From Pseudarthrobacter sp. MM222 (GTDB taxonomy: Bacteria; Actinomycetota; Actinomycetes; Actinomycetales; Micrococcaceae): a DNA stretch of 64,000 nt. Each line of letters opens with the position of its first letter. Within the stretch, counting starts at the first letter, position 1. The position numbers and the translations under genes were made by a program. The notes under the pieces were generated by a model. It ran no database searches and had not been told where the DNA came from. It saw only the letters and a program-made list of their open reading frames with translations. This document shows positions 25,214 to 33,389 of the stretch, piece by piece. The stretch is taken from the NCBI RefSeq assembly GCF_947090775.1, contig NZ_OX352321.1:4216001-4280000 (forward strand), written 5' to 3'.

Positions 25214-25840
25214 TTACCGTCCGCGGGAAATACCGGCGAGCAGTTGCTCGAAGGGCATCGACGCCATCGGAGAAGGCTTCTGCTGGGGCTGGGCACCCTG
25301 CAGCAGGGCGGCAAACTCGCCCGCCGCACGCTCGATCCGCGCCGAGAGTGGCGACCCGCCGTCGTCGTTGTTCCCCCAGTCCTGCGGGCCCGCGAAGACC
25401 GCGGTGGGGGCGACCCGGGTCCGCAGATACGTGAAGAGCGGCCGCATGGCGTAGTCCAGGACCATTTGGTGCCGGTCCGTGCCGGCGGTGGCGCCCAGCA
25501 GGACGGCCTTGCCCTCCAGCGACTTGGGATCCAGCACGTCAATGAAGGACTTGAACAGGCCGCTGTAGGAGGCGCTGAAGACCGGGCTGACGGCGATGAT
25601 CCCGTCGGAGGCGTCGACGCCGGCGATCACTTCGGCCAGTCGGGGAGCCGCATATCCGGTCACGAAATTGTTGGCGATGTCGACCGCGAGGTCCCGGAGT
25701 TCTACGACGTCGACAGTGACAGCATAGCCCGATGCCGCCAGCTGCCGTTCCGCCGAGGCTGCCAGCTGGTCCGCCAGGAGGCGGCTCGACGACGGAACGC
25801 CGAGTCCGGCGGAAAGAACGGTGATTCGGCGGGTTTCCAC
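25214..25840 (-). CDS. NADPH-dependent FMN reductase (flavodoxin-like fold)
   Basis: The 208-residue protein starts at GTG 25840, 5 bases after AAGGAG, reading ETRRITVLSAGLGVPSSSRLLADQL. The flavin loop (GLGVPSSSR), ASDGIIAVSPVFSASYSGLFKSFIDVL and GKAVLLGATAG are typical of SsuE/CE1759-like FMN reductases that supply reduced FMN to LLM monooxygenases. An LLM oxidoreductase gene exists about 19 kb away but not next to it. The partner is therefore unassigned. Confidence 0.85.
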   Translation of the reverse strand: METRRITVLSAGLGVPSSSRLLADQLAASAERQLAASGYAVTVDVVELRDLAVDIANNFVTGYAAPRLAEVIAGVDASDGIIAVSPVFSASYSGLFKSFIDVLDPKSLEGKAVLLGATAGTDRHQMVLDYAMRPLFTYLRTRVAPTAVFAGPQDWGNNDDGGSPLSARIERAAGEFAALLQGAQPQQKPSPMASMPFEQLLAGISRGR

Positions 25841-26015
25841 AGGTGCTCCTTGGGTGACGTTGGCCGGTCCGGCCATACTATATGCGTTTGCATCTACCTG
25901 TAGAAGCGGCGGCCCACGCCGTTTATTCCCGCCCTCCGTTTGCTCTATCACTTTCGGGCCCAAACGGACGGAAATGGCAGCCGCAACTGAAAGGGCAACG
26001 GGTCCGGGGTGTCCC

Positions 26016-26876
26016 TCAGAGCAGCACAGACCCTTCAATGCAGCTCACCGACTGTCCGCCCACCCAGATGTCGTCCCCGCTGGCCTCGATGTGGACGCGA
26101 CCGGCGCGGCCCAGCACCGTTCCCTGCGCCGCGAGGTAGGAGTCCGCCGCCCGCCCGCTGCGGGTCAGCCACTGGGCAGCTCCGGCGTTGAAGCTTCCGG
26201 TGACGGGGTCTTCCGCGGCGGCATCGCCAGGGATGAAGGTGCGCACCTCGAAGTCAACCCCTGCACCCGGGGCGTGGGGGCCGATCACGCCGACCTTGAG
26301 CCCCTTCATGGCCGTGTAGTCAGGCCTGACCGCAAGTACCTGCGCCGCCGACTCGAGCAGCACGCCGATCCAGTCCGGCCCGTTGACCAGCCAGGAGGAG
26401 TCCAGCAGCGCCTCCCGGGGCAGTCCCAGGCCCGCCGCGATGCGTCCCAGGTCCTCCTCCGCAACGGGTCCCGAGCGGGTCAGTGGCGGAGCCGCGAAGG
26501 CCAGGCGGGCGCCGTCGCGCTTCACCCGGATCAGGCCGGCCGCGCACTCCTGCACCAGCAACCCGTCGTGCCGGGGGAGGCCGCCAGCTTCAAGCCAGGC
26601 GTGCGCCGAGCCCAGGGTCGGGTGACCGGCAAAGGGGAACTCTTCACTGCCGGTGAAAATCCGCACGCGGTAGTCTGCCTCAGGGCAGGTGGGCGGCAGC
26701 AGGAATGTTGTCTCCGACAGGTTGGTCCAGTTGGCGAACCGCTGCATCCGCTCCGTCGTGAGGCCCTCTGCGTCGAGCACGACGGCGAGCGGGTTGCCCC
26801 GGTACGGTTCGGCGGAGAAAACGTCCACCTGGGCGAAGGGACGGAGTCGCTGGGTCTGGGCGGTAATCGGGTTCAC
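26016..26876 (-). CDS. PhzF-family isomerase-like protein
   Basis: The 286-residue protein has the PhzF fold motifs: FAQVDVFSAEPYRGNPLAVVLDAEGL, NLSETTFLLPP with the catalytic-position Glu, RIFTGSEEFPFAGHPTLGSAHAWL and DPVTGSFNAGAAQWL. In phenazine makers PhzF isomerises dihydro-hydroxyanthranilate. No other phenazine gene is present, so this is a housekeeping relative with unknown substrate. Confidence 0.88.
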   Translation of the reverse strand: MNPITAQTQRLRPFAQVDVFSAEPYRGNPLAVVLDAEGLTTERMQRFANWTNLSETTFLLPPTCPEADYRVRIFTGSEEFPFAGHPTLGSAHAWLEAGGLPRHDGLLVQECAAGLIRVKRDGARLAFAAPPLTRSGPVAEEDLGRIAAGLGLPREALLDSSWLVNGPDWIGVLLESAAQVLAVRPDYTAMKGLKVGVIGPHAPGAGVDFEVRTFIPGDAAAEDPVTGSFNAGAAQWLTRSGRAADSYLAAQGTVLGRAGRVHIEASGDDIWVGGQSVSCIEGSVLL

Positions 26877-26942
26877 GGCTGCAGGCTATCACCAGCGGCC
26901 CCCATGGCTGACAAGGCGTCCGCGCTCTGCCAGACTGCCCCC

Positions 26943-27392
26943 ATGGCGGAAAAGAGCACACAGAACAAGACCCAGGCCACGGCGGCGTCCGTGCAGGAGT
27001 TCCTGGCCCACGTCGAGCATCCGGTTCGCCGCGCCGACGGGTACCGCCTGCTCGACCTGATGTCCGGCATCAGCGGGGAGCAGGCTCAGATGTGGGGCCC
27101 GACGATTGTGGGCTTCGGCCGGTACCACTACAAGTACGACACCGGCCGCGAGGGCGATGCCGCGGCGATCGGCTTCTCACCCCGGAAAGGGAGCCTCTCG
27201 CTCTACGGACTGACGTACGGTCCGGAGGCGGCCGGACTGCTGGCGCGGCTGGGGAAGCATAAGACCGGCGCAGGCTGCCTGTACATCAACAAGCTAGACG
27301 ACGTCGACGAGGCGGTGCTCACCGAGCTGATCCGCATCGGCTACCGGCACGTGACCACGGTCCTGCACCACGCCAGAGCCTTAAGGACTTAA
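26943..27392 (+). CDS. DUF1801 domain protein
   Basis: The 149-residue protein starts MAEKSTQNKTQATAASVQEFLAHVEHP. It carries the DUF1801 blocks MSGISGEQAQMWGPTIVGFGRYHYKYDTG, AIGFSPRKGSLSLYGLTYG and LYINKLDDVDEAVLTELIRIGY. The fold is small and soluble with unknown role. It is divergent from PhzF and ends at a shared terminator with rplI. Confidence 0.88.
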   Translation: MAEKSTQNKTQATAASVQEFLAHVEHPVRRADGYRLLDLMSGISGEQAQMWGPTIVGFGRYHYKYDTGREGDAAAIGFSPRKGSLSLYGLTYGPEAAGLLARLGKHKTGAGCLYINKLDDVDEAVLTELIRIGYRHVTTVLHHARALRT

Positions 27393-27398
27393 CGACAG

Positions 27399-27445
27399 AA
27401 GGCCCCCGCGTCCGGTTCCTCTGGGGAATCGAAGGCGGGGGCCTT
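27399..27445. terminator. Bidirectional terminator between DUF1801 and rplI
   Basis: AAGGCCCCCGC (27399-27409) pairs with GCGGGGGCCTT (27435-27445), giving an 11-bp stem between two convergent genes. Symmetry lets it serve both. The T runs are short. Confidence 0.8.
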
Positions 27446-27476
27446 CCGGCAGTTCAGGGCTGCCTAGCCGTTGGGG

Positions 27477-27929
27477 CTACTTGCCCGCGACTACGTCGAG
27501 TTCGATCACAGCGGCAACGTCGGCGTGCAGCCGGACGTTGGCCTGGTAGGAACCGACCGACTTGATGTGTGCCGGCAGTTCAACCTTGCGCTTGTCGATG
27601 CTGCCAAGGCCAGCGGCCTCAACCGCGTCGGCTACGTCGGCCTGCTTGACGGTGCCGAACAGGCGTCCGGTCTCGCCAGCCTTGACGACGAGTTTGACCG
27701 GCTTGGAGGAGAGTGCAGCTGCCTGCTTCTGAGCGTCTTCCAGGGAAGCGTGCTCGCGAGCAACGCGGGCAGCCTTGATGGACTCAACCTGCTTCTCGCC
27801 GCCCTTGGACCAGGTCAGAGCGAAGCCGCGGGGCAGCAGGAAGTTACGTGCGTAACCGTCCTTGACCTCGACAACATCGCCAGCAGCACCGAGACCGGTT
27901 ACTTCGTGGGTCAGAATGAGCTTTGCCAT
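27477..27929 (-). CDS. rplI: 50S ribosomal protein L9
   Basis: The 150-residue protein starts [37 protein letters not shown], the complete L9 N-terminal 23S rRNA-binding domain. A long connecting helix ([18 protein letters not shown]) and a C-terminal domain ([30 protein letters not shown]) follow. It is the last gene of the rpsF-ssb-rpsR-rplI operon. Confidence 0.97.
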   Translation of the reverse strand: MAKLILTHEVTGLGAAGDVVEVKDGYARNFLLPRGFALTWSKGGEKQVESIKAARVAREHASLEDAQKQAAALSSKPVKLVVKAGETGRLFGTVKQADVADAVEAAGLGSIDKRKVELPAHIKSVGSYQANVRLHADVAAVIELDVVAGK

Positions 27930-27946
27930 GTTAGTTAATCCCTTCC

Positions 27947-28186
27947 TTAGCCGCGGCCAGCGCCGGAGTAAGGCAGCAGAGCAACTTCGCGGGCGTTCTT
28001 GATTGCCTGGGCGATCTTGCGCTGTTCCTGCACCGTGACGCCAGTGACGCGACGGGCGCGGATCTTTCCGCGGTCGGAGATGAACTTGCGCAGCAATGCT
28101 ACGTCCTTGTAGTCGATGACAGTGATGTCAGCGGCCTTCAAGGGGTTGGACTTTGGTTTGGGCTTACGGAGTTCAGCCTTAGCCAT
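27947..28186 (-). CDS. rpsR: 30S ribosomal protein S18
   Basis: The 79-residue protein begins [42 protein letters not shown] and contains [29 protein letters not shown], the S18 core. ATG 28186 follows AGGAGC. It partners S6 on the small-subunit platform, and rpsF lies two genes upstream. The N-terminus lacks the Cys/zinc form, so it is the zinc-independent type. Confidence 0.96.
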   Translation of the reverse strand: MAKAELRKPKPKSNPLKAADITVIDYKDVALLRKFISDRGKIRARRVTGVTVQEQRKIAQAIKNAREVALLPYSGAGRG

Positions 28187-28311
28187 CGTGGAGCTCCTAT
28201 TCGATGGAGCCCGTGGATATTGATCCACGGGATGGTGGTGATCCGACGTCGGCCTGCAGGGGTCCGCCTCGCGGCGGCCCGTCAGGTTCGGCGTCGAACC
28301 TTAAATGTTGT

Positions 28312-28899
28312 TTAGAAGGGAGGTTCGGAATCCGGGCCGTTGCCCCAGCCGCCGCCTGCATTGCTGACACCGGGCGTGGCCCAGGGGTCATCCTGCTGTG
28401 CGGGCTGGTTGCCGCCCCAGGTTCCGCCGGAGTTGCCGCCCTGGTTTCCACCAGAGCCGCCACCGAAGCCACCGCCGCTGTTGCCGCCGCCGAAGCCGCC
28501 CTGGGCGCCGTTTCCGGCACCCCCACCGCCGGAGCGCTGGGTGCGGTTGACCTTGGCGTTGGCGTAGCGCAGGCTGGGGCCGATCTCGTCGACCTCCAGC
28601 TCGATAACGGTGCGCTTCTCGCCTTCCTTGGTTTCGTAGGAACGGCTCTTCAGGCGACCGGAAACGATCACGCGCATGCCCTTGGTCAGGGATTCGGCGA
28701 CGTTCTCGGCTGCTTCACGCCACACCGACGCGCGGAGGAACAGGGTTTCCCCGTCCTTCCACTCATTGGACTGGCGATCGAAGGTGCGGGGAGTAGAAGC
28801 GATGGTGAAATTCGCTACTGCCGAACCTGACGGTGTGAACCTCAGTTCGGGGTCATTGGTGAGATTACCGATGACCGTAATAGTGGTTTCGCCTGCCAT
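28312..28899 (-). CDS. ssb: Single-stranded DNA-binding protein SSB
   Basis: The 195-residue protein has an OB-fold at about 1-110 ([31 protein letters not shown]). A long Gly/Asn/Gln-rich linker ([20 protein letters not shown]) follows, then an acidic tip ending DSEPPF, which binds partner proteins. It coats single-stranded DNA during replication and repair. Its place between rpsF and rpsR is the usual bacterial arrangement. The linker DNA is a repeated, purine-biased stretch. Confidence 0.96.
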   Translation of the reverse strand: MAGETTITVIGNLTNDPELRFTPSGSAVANFTIASTPRTFDRQSNEWKDGETLFLRASVWREAAENVAESLTKGMRVIVSGRLKSRSYETKEGEKRTVIELEVDEIGPSLRYANAKVNRTQRSGGGGAGNGAQGGFGGGNSGGGFGGGSGGNQGGNSGGTWGGNQPAQQDDPWATPGVSNAGGGWGNGPDSEPPF

Positions 28900-28954
28900 C
28901 TACTGCCTCCTTGTGCGTTCCTGCGGGGATGAAGAGTGAAAATCGGGAGCTGAA

Positions 28955-29260
28955 TTACTCAGCAACGACCTTCTGTACTTCGGGGCGGGTGATCTTGGTG
29001 CGCATGATGGTCTCATTGAGACTCAGCTGGCGGTCAAGTTCCTTGGCGGTAGCCGGCTCAGCGGTGAAGTTCACCACGGCGTAGATACCTTCAGACTTCT
29101 TCTGGATTTCGTAGGCCAGGCGACGACGGCCCCAGATGTCAACCTTTTCGATGGTTCCACCATCGTTGGTGATGACACTCAGGAACTTCTGAAGCGTTGG
29201 CTCAACGGTACGCTCTTCGACCTCGGGGTCGATGATTACCATCAATTCATAAGGACGCAT
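28955..29260 (-). CDS. rpsF: 30S ribosomal protein S6
   Basis: The 101-residue protein starts [30 protein letters not shown] and has [25 protein letters not shown], the RNA- and S18-binding part. ATG 29260 is chosen over an ATG four codons earlier because it gives the conserved MRPYE start and lies properly behind AGGAGG. It is the first gene of the operon, and the leader can form a structure that masks this ribosome binding site. Confidence 0.96.
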   Translation of the reverse strand: MRPYELMVIIDPEVEERTVEPTLQKFLSVITNDGGTIEKVDIWGRRRLAYEIQKKSEGIYAVVNFTAEPATAKELDRQLSLNETIMRTKITRPEVQKVVAE

Positions 29261-29263
29261 ATG

Positions 29264-29318
29264 TGAACCCACCTCCTTTGGGCTAAGCGGTTACGGCATT
29301 TCCGTAACAGGAGGTTCA
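29264..29318 (-). promoter_or_regulatory. rpsF leader hairpin, candidate S6:S18 autoregulatory element
   Basis: On the mRNA (minus strand), GTTACGG and CCGTAAC (29302-29308 and 29290-29296) form an inner 7-bp stem. The outer arms TGAACCTCC (29310-29318) and GGAGG...GGTTCA (29264-29276) pair around it. The outer stem contains the rpsF ribosome binding site, so folding would block translation. A CCG element is present. S6:S18 leaders that bind the protein pair are known in many bacteria; the match here is by position and shape only. Confidence 0.5.
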
Positions 29319-29494
29319 TTTGCGGTGCCATGCGCCTCGCAACACCCCCGGAACGGAGGCAGGGCGCAGCACAGACTTCAATAGCTTAGTGCATCCGTGC
29401 CGGTTTCGGCGATTCCGTGCCCCCACCGTACGGGCCGCCCGGCCGGTCCGGAAGAGCGCTGGCCGCCATGTGGACAACCGGTCCGGACGTGCCG

Positions 29495-29539
29495 CGGGCG
29501 GGCGGTGGGCGGGCGGCGGGCGGCGGGCGGCGGGCGGCG
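29495..29539. repeat. G+C tandem repeat (GCGGGCG-like, 7 bp)
   Basis: A simple-sequence tract of CGGGCGG units lies in the 327-base gap between the rpsF leader and the DUF1345 gene. Apart from the rpsF leader hairpin at the left side, I see no other gene or signal in this gap. Confidence 0.75.
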
Positions 29540-29587
29540 ATGCGGACGGACGGCGGCGGGAGCCGGGTGGCGTGCCATGATCAGGGA

Positions 29588-30271
29588 ATGAACACCGGAT
29601 CCGCGTCCCGACGCAGCGTGCCCGTCCGCAGAAGCCGCCTCCGCTTCGCCGTTATGCTGCTGGCCGGGTTGTCCGGAGCGATCGCCGCCGGCCTGGCCGG
29701 CCGCTGGGTGCAGGCTCCCACGATCTTCTGGGACGTCGCTGCGCTGACCTACCTGATCTGGGTCTGGGTGGTGATCGGACGCATGGATCCGGGGGAGACA
29801 CGCTCCCATGCCACGGCCGAGGATCCGTCGCGGGGCACCACCGACCTCCTGATCCTGGCCGCGAATGTCGCCAGCCTGGCCGCGGTGGCAGCCGTCGTCG
29901 CTGACTCCCACAACAATTCCGAGGCCGCCGCCCGGCTGGGCGGGGGCCTGCTGGCCCTGGCCTCCGTGGCGTTGTCGTGGCTGCTGGTCCAGACGCTCTT
30001 CACCCTGCGCTACGCGCAGCTGTACTACAGCACCGGCCGGAAGGCCGGCTCAGAGGTGGGCGGAGTGGACTTCAACCAGAAGCGGCCCCCGCAGTACACG
30101 GACTTCGCCTACCTGGCCACGAGCCTCGGCATGACCTATCAGGTGTCGGACACTGCCCTGCAGAACCATGGCATCCGTGCCGAGGCGCTCAAGCACAGCC
30201 TGCTGTCCTACATCTTCGGCACTGTGATCCTGGCGGCCACCATCAACCTGGTGATCGGGCTCGCCGCCTAG
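29588..30271 (+). CDS. DUF1345 family membrane protein
   Basis: The 227-residue protein has about five helices, including LRFAVMLLAGLSGAIAAGLAG, FWDVAALTYLIWVWVVIG and LLIFAANVASLAAVAAVV-like segments. It has the family's conserved end: LSWLLVQTLFTLRYAQLYY, then DFAYLATSLGMTYQVSDTAL and YIFGTVILAATINLVIGL. These are DUF1345 features; function is unknown. It is a single gene converging with the aminopeptidase. Confidence 0.87.
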   Translation: MNTGSASRRSVPVRRSRLRFAVMLLAGLSGAIAAGLAGRWVQAPTIFWDVAALTYLIWVWVVIGRMDPGETRSHATAEDPSRGTTDLLILAANVASLAAVAAVVADSHNNSEAAARLGGGLLALASVALSWLLVQTLFTLRYAQLYYSTGRKAGSEVGGVDFNQKRPPQYTDFAYLATSLGMTYQVSDTALQNHGIRAEALKHSLLSYIFGTVILAATINLVIGLAA

Positions 30272-30294
30272 CCCCGCCGGCGGCGGCCGCGGGC

Positions 30295-31608
30295 TCAGGC
30301 CGCCGTTCGGAAGAACTGCTCCGTCACCCGGGCCAGCCGGTACGGGTCCTCGACGCCGCAGAGTTCGCGGGCGGAGTGCATCGAGAGCAGGGGCACGCCG
30401 ACGTCGACCGTCCGGATGCCGAGCCGCGTGGCCGTCAGCGGGCCGATCGTGGACCCGCACGGCATCACATTGTTGGAGACGAACTCCTGGTACGGGACAC
30501 CCGCTTCGGTGCACAGCCTCGCCCAGAGGGCGGCGCCCGGGGCGTCCGTGGCGTAGCGCTGGTTGGCGTTGATCTTCAGCAGCGGGCCGCCGTTGAGCGC
30601 CGGGCGGTTGGCCGGGTCGTGCCGCTCGGGGTAGTTGGGGTGCACGGCGTGTCCGGCGTCTGCGGAGACACAGAACGACGCCGCAAACGCCTGCCGCCGC
30701 TGGCTCGCCGAGGCGCCGAGCCCGTCCGAGATGCGCACCAGAACGTCCTCGAGGACGGGTCCGCACGCGCCGGAGCGCGACGCGGAGCCGATCTCCTCAT
30801 GGTCGAAGGCCGCCAGGACGGCGATCGGCGCGCCTGCCGGAAGAGGCGAGTCTGCGTGGGCGATCAGCGCCTCGATCCCGGCGTGCGTGGCGGAGAGGTT
30901 ATCCAGCCGGCCGGAGGCGAAGAACTCATTCTTCGCTCCGAAGACTGCGGGCGCTTGGGTATCCGCGATCACGACGTCGTAGCCGCCGATCTTCGCCGGG
31001 TCGACGTTTTCGTCCCGCACGCGTCCTGCGAGCAGCGCCAGCAGGTCTTCACCGGCAGGATCCCCGAGCCCGAAGACCGGGTTCATGTGTTGCTGCTTGT
31101 CCAGGGCCAGCCCGTCATTGACCGTGCGGTCAAGGTGGATGGCCAGCTGGGGGAAGCGGAGCAGCGGTCCCGTGGCGGTCAGGTGCTGCGTGCCATCGAG
31201 CATCACGAGACGCCCGGCGAGCTGCAGTTCACGGTCCAGCCAGGAGTTGAGCAGCGGTCCGCCGTAGACCTCGACGCCGGCCTGCAGCCAGCCGAACTTT
31301 CCGGTGGTGGCTTTGGGCTTGAGTTTGAATGACGGCGAATCGGTGTGCGCGCCCAGGATGTTGAAGCCAGTGGTGGGACCGGCTCCTTCGGGCGTCACCC
31401 AGGCGATCAGGGCACCGTCGCGGATCACGTAGTGCTTGTCGGCTTGATCGGCCGCGCTATCCCAGGGCTCGAGCTCCTCCAGTCGGGTGAAACCGGCGAT
31501 GTCCAGCCGCCGGGCTGCCTCGTGGACGGCATGGAAGCTGGACGGCGAAGCAGAGACGTACGCGCCGAGGTCCTGGATGTGGGCGGCGGCACTGGCGTGG
31601 GAGGACAT
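30295..31608 (-). CDS. M18-family aminopeptidase
   Basis: The 437-residue zinc peptidase begins AAHIQDLGAYVSASPSSFHAVHEAARRL. Metal-site blocks are ILGAHTDSPSFKLKP (His and Asp), FDHEEIGSASRSGACGP (the Glu pair) and a late MHSARE. ASGRLDNLSATHAGIEALI is the family's central signature. It trims N-terminal residues, with acidic or neutral ones common in this family, and is cytoplasmic and oligomeric. Length fits M18 (ApeB). Confidence 0.92.
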   Translation of the reverse strand: MSSHASAAAHIQDLGAYVSASPSSFHAVHEAARRLDIAGFTRLEELEPWDSAADQADKHYVIRDGALIAWVTPEGAGPTTGFNILGAHTDSPSFKLKPKATTGKFGWLQAGVEVYGGPLLNSWLDRELQLAGRLVMLDGTQHLTATGPLLRFPQLAIHLDRTVNDGLALDKQQHMNPVFGLGDPAGEDLLALLAGRVRDENVDPAKIGGYDVVIADTQAPAVFGAKNEFFASGRLDNLSATHAGIEALIAHADSPLPAGAPIAVLAAFDHEEIGSASRSGACGPVLEDVLVRISDGLGASASQRRQAFAASFCVSADAGHAVHPNYPERHDPANRPALNGGPLLKINANQRYATDAPGAALWARLCTEAGVPYQEFVSNNVMPCGSTIGPLTATRLGIRTVDVGVPLLSMHSARELCGVEDPYRLARVTEQFFRTAA

Positions 31609-31682
31609 GGCACCGAGTCTAACGCCGCGGCCGGGTCCACCTTCCGGTCGGGCCGCCCGACACCCGGTAAAGCTGCAGGGAG

Positions 31683-32600
31683 CTACACCGTGACGTTGAG
31701 CGCGGCCGTGTAGCCGGCGGACACCGAGCCTGCCATCGTGGCGAGCTGGTAGATGCCGCCGTCGTCGCCGAAGACATTGTCGGATTTGAGCGTGGTGCGC
31801 GGGAAGTTCCGCGCACTGGCCTCGTACCCGGCCGAGGCGTAGACCTCCCTGCAGGCCGCGTCCGTCAGCGCGATCTGCGACACGGCGAGGACCTGACCCG
31901 CCGTCGTGGCGTTGGTCATGGACTCAAACACCTCAAAGTGGATGTGCGGCCAGCGTCCACTGTACGCGCCGGGGTAGATGGTCGTGAAGGTGACCTGGCC
32001 GTTCGCGTCGGCCTCCTGGACGCCACGGAGGTAGTTCTCGTTCTTGAGGCCGGAATCGTACATGGAGTACCTGCCTTCGCGGTCGCAGTGCCAGGCGTAG
32101 ACCGCGGCGCCGGCCAGCGGCGTGCAGCCGTTGGCGTTGTCGAGCAGGGTCAGCGTGACGGTGAGGGGCACGCCCTCCGCTGTGGAGGTCGACGTTCCGA
32201 AGCTGGCGGTGATGTCCTGCCGGACGACGCCGGAAGCGGACAGCGCGTCGGGTCCGTTCGACCCGTCCCCCGGGAACGGTCCGGCGGTTTCCTCGGGAAT
32301 TTCGACGCCACATTCGGCGATCGCACGGGTCAGCGTGGGCGATGCGGATGCCGACGGCGTCGCGGCGGCCGCGCTGGTGGCGGCGCTTGCAGAGCCGGTC
32401 GGCGTCGAGGTTGCCGTCGCGGTTGCTGCCGCGGTGCCCGTCGGTCCGCCGGGCGTGCACGCCGCCAGCGCGGCAGCCGCGCCGGCCCCGAGGAACATGC
32501 CCAGCGAGCGGCGGCGGCTCAGCAGGGTCGAGAGGTCGAATTCCAGGCCGCGGTCGTGGTCGGGGTGCGGCTCGTGCGGGGGCTGGACTGGCGTGGTCAT
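31683..32600 (-). CDS. Exported intradiol ring-cleavage dioxygenase-like lipoprotein
   Basis: The 305-residue protein has a twin-arginine signal (SRRRSLGMFLGAGAAAALAAC) with a Cys that fits a lipobox, so it is probably Tat-exported and lipid-anchored. A low-complexity Thr/Ala/Ser linker of about 40 residues follows. The catalytic domain contains YAWHCDREGRYSMY and YPGAYSGRWPHIHFEVF, which supply the Tyr/Tyr/His/His iron ligands of intradiol dioxygenases. The natural substrate is unknown. The upstream region holds a palindrome array broken by an IS element. Confidence 0.87.
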   Translation of the reverse strand: MTTPVQPPHEPHPDHDRGLEFDLSTLLSRRRSLGMFLGAGAAAALAACTPGGPTGTAAATATATSTPTGSASAATSAAAATPSASASPTLTRAIAECGVEIPEETAGPFPGDGSNGPDALSASGVVRQDITASFGTSTSTAEGVPLTVTLTLLDNANGCTPLAGAAVYAWHCDREGRYSMYDSGLKNENYLRGVQEADANGQVTFTTIYPGAYSGRWPHIHFEVFESMTNATTAGQVLAVSQIALTDAACREVYASAGYEASARNFPRTTLKSDNVFGDDGGIYQLATMAGSVSAGYTAALNVTV

Positions 32601-32699
32601 GCCTCCATGGAACCTCAGACCGCTATGCCAGCACTAGGCCTTTCCTGTTAGAATCCTGTGTCCCATCGCGCGGCGTCCGCACACGGCGGCCCGGGCTGG

Positions 32700-32801
32700 G
32701 GACATGCTCTCCTCCCGCACTCGCGACTGGACATGTCCTCCGGCCTGCCCCGGACATGCCCTCCCCTGGAGCCCGCGGATGGACATAGTGGCATTATGTC
32801 C
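32700..32801. repeat. Array of GGACATG(T)CC palindromes upstream of the dioxygenase
   Basis: GGACATG occurs at 32700, GGACATGTCC at 32729-32738, GGACATGCC at 32752-32760, and GGACATA/TATGTCC as an inverted pair at 32781-32801. A further full GGACATGTCC lies just past the IS element at 34261-34270. The copies are 100-200 bases upstream of the dioxygenase start, so they may be operator repeats. No matching regulator is known here. Confidence 0.6.
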
Positions 32802-32812
32802 ATCGCTGGGCA

Positions 32813-32838
32813 TGAACTGCTCCCCGGAAGTTGGACTG
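32813..32838 (+). repeat. Left terminal inverted repeat of the IS3 element
   Basis: Starts TGAACTG and ends TTGGACTG. It matches the complement of 34224-34249 except at two positions. Confidence 0.93.
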
Positions 32839-32872
32839 AGAAATTCAGTTCCGACTCCCGGGGAGCAGTTTT

Positions 32873-33361
32873 ATGCATGTACGTAGTCCGTTATCCGAAG
32901 TTCAGCGCGAGGCCGCTGTAGCGTGGTTTGAGAAGGGCATCGCGGATAAAGCGGCTGCGCGGCTGTTGGGTGTGTCGCACTCGCCGGTCCAGCTTCTCTA
33001 TCTGCGGTGGAGGATCCATGGTCGAGGAGCGCTGGTGGCCAAGCCGACGAAACAGGTGTATTCGTTCGAACTCAAGCTCGCATTAGTCGAACGGTTCATC
33101 GCGGGCGAGACCGCCCAGGATCTCGCGGCGGAGGCTGGCCTGTCCTCGTCCGGGTTACTCAAAAACTGGGCGGCTGCCTATCGTCGCGAGGGCCCGGACG
33201 CCTTGCGGCCGAAGCCTAAAAGCAGGCCCAGGGAACCCGATTCCCCGCCGTCGGCGGAGCTGCCCGAGCTGGAACGGCTGCGCCGGGAGAACGAACGGCT
33301 CCGGGCGGAGGTGGCCTACCTGGGAAAATTGCGGGCCTTGAGGGCGCAGGAACGACGGTGA
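32873..33361 (+). CDS. IS3-family transposase OrfA
   Basis: The 162-residue DNA-binding subunit contains two helix-turn-helix regions: SEVQREAAVAWFEKGIADKA plus AARLLGVSHSPVQLLYLRW, and FELKLALVERFIAGETAQDLA plus AEAGLSSSGLLKNWAAAY. A C-terminal leucine-rich stretch (ELERLRRENERLRAEVAYL) is the usual OrfA dimerisation coil. Its stop overlaps orfB by 4 bases. A slippery heptamer inside its last codons can shift ribosomes into orfB. Confidence 0.92.
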   Translation: MHVRSPLSEVQREAAVAWFEKGIADKAAARLLGVSHSPVQLLYLRWRIHGRGALVAKPTKQVYSFELKLALVERFIAGETAQDLAAEAGLSSSGLLKNWAAAYRREGPDALRPKPKSRPREPDSPPSAELPELERLRRENERLRAEVAYLGKLRALRAQERR

Positions 33362-33389
33362 AGGTTCAGACCCTCATCGCCCTCAAGGC
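33322..33389 (+). promoter_or_regulatory. Programmed -1 frameshift signal of the IS3 element
   Basis: The heptamer G-GGA-AAA (33322-33328) lies in the zero frame of orfA. Six bases later a perfect 12-bp stem begins (33335-33346 with 33378-33389, loop 31 bases). orfB is in the -1 frame, and that frame is open from the heptamer through the orfB GTG. A slip would therefore give an OrfAB fusion. This is the textbook layout of heptamer, spacer and stem. Confidence 0.72.
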
